Assembly: GCA_021785115.1 (NCBI GenBank)
Contig: JAJYGO010000399.1
Location: 1-18,057 of the forward strand
Direction: 5' to 3'
Length of the DNA stretch: 18,057 nucleotides
DNA from: Chloroflexota bacterium
GTDB taxonomy: Bacteria; Chloroflexota; Limnocylindria; Limnocylindrales; CSP1-4
Positions within the stretch are counted from its first letter, which is position 1, and the number at the start of each line of letters is the position of its first letter. This document shows, piece after piece, positions 15,045 through 18,057 of this stretch. The notes beneath the pieces were generated by a model. It was given only the letters and a program-made list of their open reading frames with translations, did no database searches and was not told the DNA's origin. A program made the translations under genes and the position numbers.

Positions 15045-15992
15045 ATGAGCGAGCCGCTGCGCCGGATCCAGGTCGATGCCGCCGCGTGGTTCCGCGACCA
15101 ACTCGCGCACTCACCGCGCGCCCGCGCCTACCTCGCCGAGCGCGGGATCACGCGGGCCACGGCCGACGCCTGGGGGCTCGGGTACGCCCCCGCGCACGAC
15201 GGCCTCCTGCGCCACCTGGCGGCCCGCGGCTGGTCGGCCACGCTGCTCCTGGCGAGCGGGCTCGCGCTCGACGCCCCGCTGCGCCCGCGCTGGGTCGACC
15301 GTCTCATGCTCCCCTTGCCCGACGAGGCCGGTGTGCCGCTGGCCTTCGCCGGTCGAGCCCTCGAGGCGGACGTCGAGCCCAAGTACTTGAGCTCGCCCAC
15401 CAGCGCGCTGTTCGTGAAGCACCGCGAGCTGTACGGGTGGCCCAACCTGCCGGCGGTGCGCGCGGCCGGCGAGGCGCTCCTCGTCGAGGGCCACCTCGAC
15501 ATGCTGGCAGCCTGGCAGGCCGGCCATCGCCACGTGCTGGCCCTGGGCGGCACCCTGCTCCACCCCGAGCAGCTGGCGCGTCTCGGGGTGCCGCGCCTCA
15601 CGCTGGTGCTCGACGGCGACGCCGCCGGGACGCGCGGGCTGGAGCGGGTCCTCACCGCGCCCGCCACCGCGGACCTGCAGGTAGGGGTGGTGACGCTGCC
15701 GGCCGGCGAGGACCCGGCCTCGCTGCTGCAGCGGGATCCAGGCGCCTTCGAGGCCGCGCTGGCCGCACCCCGCAGCCGCTGGCGCTACCTGTGGGACACC
15801 ACCCGTGCCCGGTACGTCGAGCGGGCGGCGCGCGACGTCGAGGCGCGCATCGCCTGGAAGGACGCGTGGGTGGCGCTCTGTCGCGCGGCCCCCGCCGACC
15901 TGTGGCCGCGCCTGCTGGCGCCGCTCGCCCGGGAGCTCGGCGGCATGCCCCTCGGGCTGCTGCTCGAGGACTGCGCGCGCGGACCGCGCTGA
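15045..15992 (+). CDS. DnaG-like primase core without zinc-binding domain
   Basis: The 315-aa product matches the catalytic part of DnaG primase. AWFRDQLAHSPRARAYLAER (14-33) and WGLGYAP (43-49) fit the N-terminal core. LMLPLPDEAGVPLAFAGRAL (87-106) and EPKYLSSPTSALFVKHRELY (111-130) match the basic RNA-polymerase subdomain. The TOPRIM motifs are LLVEGHLDM (145-153; E148, D152), LDGDAAG (189-195; D190, D192) and GEDPASL (221-227). The CHC2 zinc finger, which recognises initiation sites in DnaG, is missing, and so is the helicase-binding C-terminus. The start is uncertain: ATG 15045 fits the domain but has no clear ribosome-binding site, and GTG 14970 is in frame. A replicative role on a mobile element, with the RepA-like ATPase, is the simplest reading. 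Confidence 0.88.
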   Translation: MSEPLRRIQVDAAAWFRDQLAHSPRARAYLAERGITRATADAWGLGYAPAHDGLLRHLAARGWSATLLLASGLALDAPLRPRWVDRLMLPLPDEAGVPLAFAGRALEADVEPKYLSSPTSALFVKHRELYGWPNLPAVRAAGEALLVEGHLDMLAAWQAGHRHVLALGGTLLHPEQLARLGVPRLTLVLDGDAAGTRGLERVLTAPATADLQVGVVTLPAGEDPASLLQRDPGAFEAALAAPRSRWRYLWDTTRARYVERAARDVEARIAWKDAWVALCRAAPADLWPRLLAPLARELGGMPLGLLLEDCARGPR

Positions 15993-16039
15993 GCGGGGCC
16001 GCATCACCCGCGCGCGACCGTCCACCCGGGCGCGTGCAG

Positions 16040-16057
16040 GTTCACGCGCGCGTGAAC
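16040..16057. repeat. Perfect 18-bp palindrome in the primase/FtsH-like intergenic gap
   Basis: GTTCACGCGCGCGTGAAC is its own reverse complement and lies 48 bp after the primase stop and 166 bp before the FtsH-like start. A dyad of this length suits a dimeric repressor operator or a partition-type site. The outer bases recall parS (TTTCACGTGAAA) but with CGCG inserted at the centre, so it is not a canonical parS. It could also form a short hairpin in RNA, but with no loop spacing it is a poor terminator. Confidence 0.6.
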
Positions 16058-16222
16058 AGGGCCGTGTAAGACGCGCGGCGCCCGCGCGTCCTTGCCGTGG
16101 TCAACGCCATCACATGTGCGAACGGAGCGAACGATGCGCCGCCAGCGCCAACAGCGCACGGTCCGCTTGCGCCTCGGCCCGCTGATCGGGTTCCGTGGAC
16201 GGCGATGGAGGTGCCGGTGGCA

Positions 16223-17551
16223 ATGGACGCGGAACTGGCGGCCTGGCTCGAGGCGCATCGGCTCGCGCCGGCGGGCCTAACCCTCGAGGCGTACGTGGGG
16301 CCGCCCGCCCTGCGCGCCGCGATCACCTCGCTCGCGACCCGCCTCGTCGGGCTCGAGCGGGTGCGATCGGCGGGGGCGGCCCTGCCACGGGCCGTCGCGC
16401 TGACCGGGCCGGTGGGCACGGGGAAGACGTTCCTGACCCGCGTCCTGGCCAGCCTCATCGCGCCTGTCCCGACGTATCGCCTCGAGTCGGCACTGCTCGA
16501 CGCCGAACGCATCGAGGCCCTGGGGCGGCTGCTGGCCGGCCGGCGGGACGCCGCCGTCGTGGTGCTCGAGGAGGCGGACGCCCTGGTCCTCGATCGCGAT
16601 GCACGCCAGCACGACCGCGCCTCGCGGGCGGGCCTGCTCGCCCTCCTCGGCGCCATCGATGCCCTGCCGGCCGACCACGGCGCGGTGTACGTCCTCGTGA
16701 CGTCGCGACCCGCGATGGCCATCGACGAGGCGATCACGCGCCCCGGGCGCTGCGACACGGTGGTGACGCTGGCCCGCCCCACCGCGGCCGAGCTCGCGGC
16801 GCTGCTGCGCGCCCAGTGCACCGCGCGCCGCCTGCCCGGCCTGCCCATCGAGCTCATGGCCGACGCCCTGCGCGGCGCCACCTACCCGGCAGCCATCGCC
16901 GCCCTCGACGAGGCGGTGGGCCTGGCGGCCGCCCAGGGTCGGGCGGCGGACTGGCCCCTGGTCGCCGAGATCCTCGAGCGCCGCGGGGAGATCGACGCGG
17001 ACGACGTCCTCGACGACCGCGAGCTGCACGTGGCGGCGCTCCATGAGGGCGGGCACGCCCTGGTCGCCCTGGCCACCGGCCAGGTCGTGCCCAGCGCCCG
17101 CATCTCGCGGCTGCGGGGCGGCGAGACGCACGTGGGGCCCGACGAGCGACGGCGCCGCATCGTGTCAGACGATGCGCTCCTCGATCGTATCGCCGTGGCC
17201 CTGGGCGGCCTCGCCGCCGAGCAGGTCGTCCTTGGGAGTGCGTCGAGCGGGTCGGCCAGCGACACCGCGCGCGCCACCGAGCTCGCCGCGCGGCGCCTCG
17301 ACGGCGGTGGCGACCCGGGCTGGGGCGTGCTCTCGCTGCGGGGGCTCTACGAGCCCGGGCCCGAGACCATCGACCGGCGCGACCGGCGCATCGCCACCGT
17401 GCTCGCCGAGCAGCACCGCCGTGCCGAGCAGATCGTGACGGCCGAGCGGGCCGGCGTGGAGCGCGTGGCGGCCGCGCTCGAGGCACAGGGCGCCCTCCCC
17501 GGCGCGGAGCTCCTCGCCCTGCGGTCCGGGCGCGCCACAGCCGCGGAGTAA
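16223..17551 (+). CDS. Soluble FtsH-like AAA+ / M41 metalloprotease
   Basis: I chose the ATG at 16223 because GGAGGTG (16207-16213) lies 9 bases upstream; ATG 16205 is the alternative. The 442-aa product has an AAA+ module: Walker A GPVGTGKT (62-69), Walker B VVVLEEAD (112-119) and arginine fingers in ITRPGRCD (171-178). A peptidase M41 domain follows, with HEGGH (274-278), GGLAAEQVVLG (328-338) and the third zinc ligand D347 in GSASDTARATELA. FtsH is a membrane-anchored hexameric protease, but this protein has no TM helix and a short N-terminus of about 40 residues. The Walker B Asp is replaced by Glu (E116), while the catalytic E117 remains. It is expected to degrade cytoplasmic proteins with ATP. 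The primase gene lies 230 bp upstream on the same strand. Confidence 0.9.
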   Translation: MDAELAAWLEAHRLAPAGLTLEAYVGPPALRAAITSLATRLVGLERVRSAGAALPRAVALTGPVGTGKTFLTRVLASLIAPVPTYRLESALLDAERIEALGRLLAGRRDAAVVVLEEADALVLDRDARQHDRASRAGLLALLGAIDALPADHGAVYVLVTSRPAMAIDEAITRPGRCDTVVTLARPTAAELAALLRAQCTARRLPGLPIELMADALRGATYPAAIAALDEAVGLAAAQGRAADWPLVAEILERRGEIDADDVLDDRELHVAALHEGGHALVALATGQVVPSARISRLRGGETHVGPDERRRRIVSDDALLDRIAVALGGLAAEQVVLGSASSGSASDTARATELAARRLDGGGDPGWGVLSLRGLYEPGPETIDRRDRRIATVLAEQHRRAEQIVTAERAGVERVAAALEAQGALPGAELLALRSGRATAAE

Positions 17552-17657
17552 GTGACGGGCGACGGCACGCGGCCCCGTGTGCGGTACGCGCGAACACTGA
17601 CGGAGCAGGGCATCCCGCTCGCGTCTGCGGGTCCCGCCGGCGGCGCGGGTGGTGCGG

Positions 17658-18057
17658 TCAGCGCCCTGCCAGCCACTTCCGCGCGGCAGCGATCCTGGCC
17701 GGGCGACCAGGCCCCGGGGGGATCGCGTCGAGCCGCTCGCGGACCGTGGGCACGTCGAGGGATCCCGACCGCGATGAGCGCCTCGACAAACTCGAAGTCC
17801 TTGATCCGCCCTGCCGCGAGCTTGGACGCCGCGAGGTCGTGCCGCTCGATCGCGAGGCCGTGTCCGCGAACCAGGATGGACGGCGCCTCGAAAGGGATGA
17901 GGCGCCCTCGCCAGCCAGCGGGTAGCCACGCCGTATCCTCGCTCACGCCCTGCGCGTAGTAGCCGTTCGCGTCGTGGAACGGCGACATCTCCCCGAGCAC
18001 CGCGTCGATGAGCGTTGCCTTCGCCCCGTCGGCATCATCCGGAGGCACGACGTCGGC
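17658..18057 (-). pseudogene. DUF6036-like nucleotidyltransferase, N-terminus off the right edge, frameshifted near the end
   Basis: From the right edge the frame reads ADVVPPDDADGAKATLI, then GWRGRLIPFEAPSI and HDLAASKLAAGRIKDFEFVE. These match the DUF6036/AbiEii-like nucleotidyltransferase pattern, and the edge residues (ADVV) probably contain the second Asp of the DxD motif. After EALIAVG the frame becomes Arg/Pro-rich and runs about 400 bases into the FtsH-like gene. Removing one base near 17759-17766 joins it to LDVPTVRERLDAIPPG, ending IAAARKWLAGR and a stop at 17658-17660, the expected kind of C-terminus. So the gene carries a +1 frameshift, either a real mutation or a base error in a G-run. 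The family acts on nucleotide or nucleic-acid substrates and includes toxins of type IV TA systems. Confidence 0.65.

Noticed and set aside
16040..16057. Calling the palindrome a parS centromere site
   Set aside because: Canonical parS has TTTCACGTGAAA without the central CGCG, and no ParA/ParB gene is in the window.
16133..16280. Short basic frame MRRQRQQRTVRLRLGPLIGF before the FtsH-like gene
   Set aside because: It overlaps the start of the FtsH-like gene in another frame and becomes Trp/Arg-rich. No ribosome-binding site precedes it.
17347..17657. Unshifted continuation of the right-edge minus-strand gene into the FtsH-like gene
   Set aside because: After the frameshift point its composition becomes Arg/Pro/Ala-rich and it runs antisense to the M41 domain. 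The alternative frame gives a normal C-terminus.

Overview
The window is very GC-rich bacterial DNA with tight 1-8 bp gene overlaps and frequent GTG starts. It encodes two secreted sedolisin-type (S53) acid peptidases, one with a PKD domain and a probable Tat signal. This suits a soil or thermophile-type Chloroflexota, or a similar high-GC Gram-positive-like lineage, but I see no rRNA or marker gene that fixes the taxon. Several modules look accessory: a toxin-antitoxin pair, an excisionase-like HTH protein, a RepA-like ATPase, a zinc-finger-less DnaG-type primase and many small orphan genes. No tRNA, rRNA, CRISPR array or complete insertion sequence was recognised.

Left part (1-3883, minus strand): a three-gene overlapping operon. 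A SpoT/MESH1-like HD hydrolase (3086-3883) is followed by a DUF6361 protein (1857-3089), then by a two-site phospholipase D-like protein that runs off the left edge (1-1864). A 464-bp gap follows and carries an extended -10 promoter element.

Positions 4348-5544 (plus strand): hicA, hicB and a DUF6941-like gene, each overlapping the next. Positions 5756-6639 (minus strand): two unrecognised genes joined by a TGATG junction.

Positions 6926-8745 (plus strand): a zinc-ribbon protein, a two-TM SHOCT-like protein and a RepA-type RecA-fold ATPase with a C-terminal winged-helix-like tail. They face an excisionase-like HTH gene (8828-9085, minus) across a GC-rich hairpin.

Positions 9374-14076: two divergently transcribed secreted S53 peptidases, both lacking the usual large activation prodomain. 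Between them lies a tandem pair of small, similar, unknown genes (11379-11645 and 11642-11875).

Positions 14472-17551: a small four-Cys protein (minus), then a DnaG-like primase core without its zinc finger, then a soluble FtsH-like AAA+/M41 metalloprotease without membrane segments. A perfect 18-bp palindrome lies between the last two. At the right edge (17658-18057, minus) is the 3' part of a DUF6036-like nucleotidyltransferase gene with a frameshift near its end.

The RepA-like ATPase, HTH protein and primase core look like replication and control parts of an integrated element or plasmid. No integrase, relicase or capsid gene is visible, so this remains an inference. The best candidates for undescribed biology are the HD-hydrolase/DUF6361/PLD operon, the hicAB-DUF6941 operon, and the primase plus soluble FtsH-like pair.
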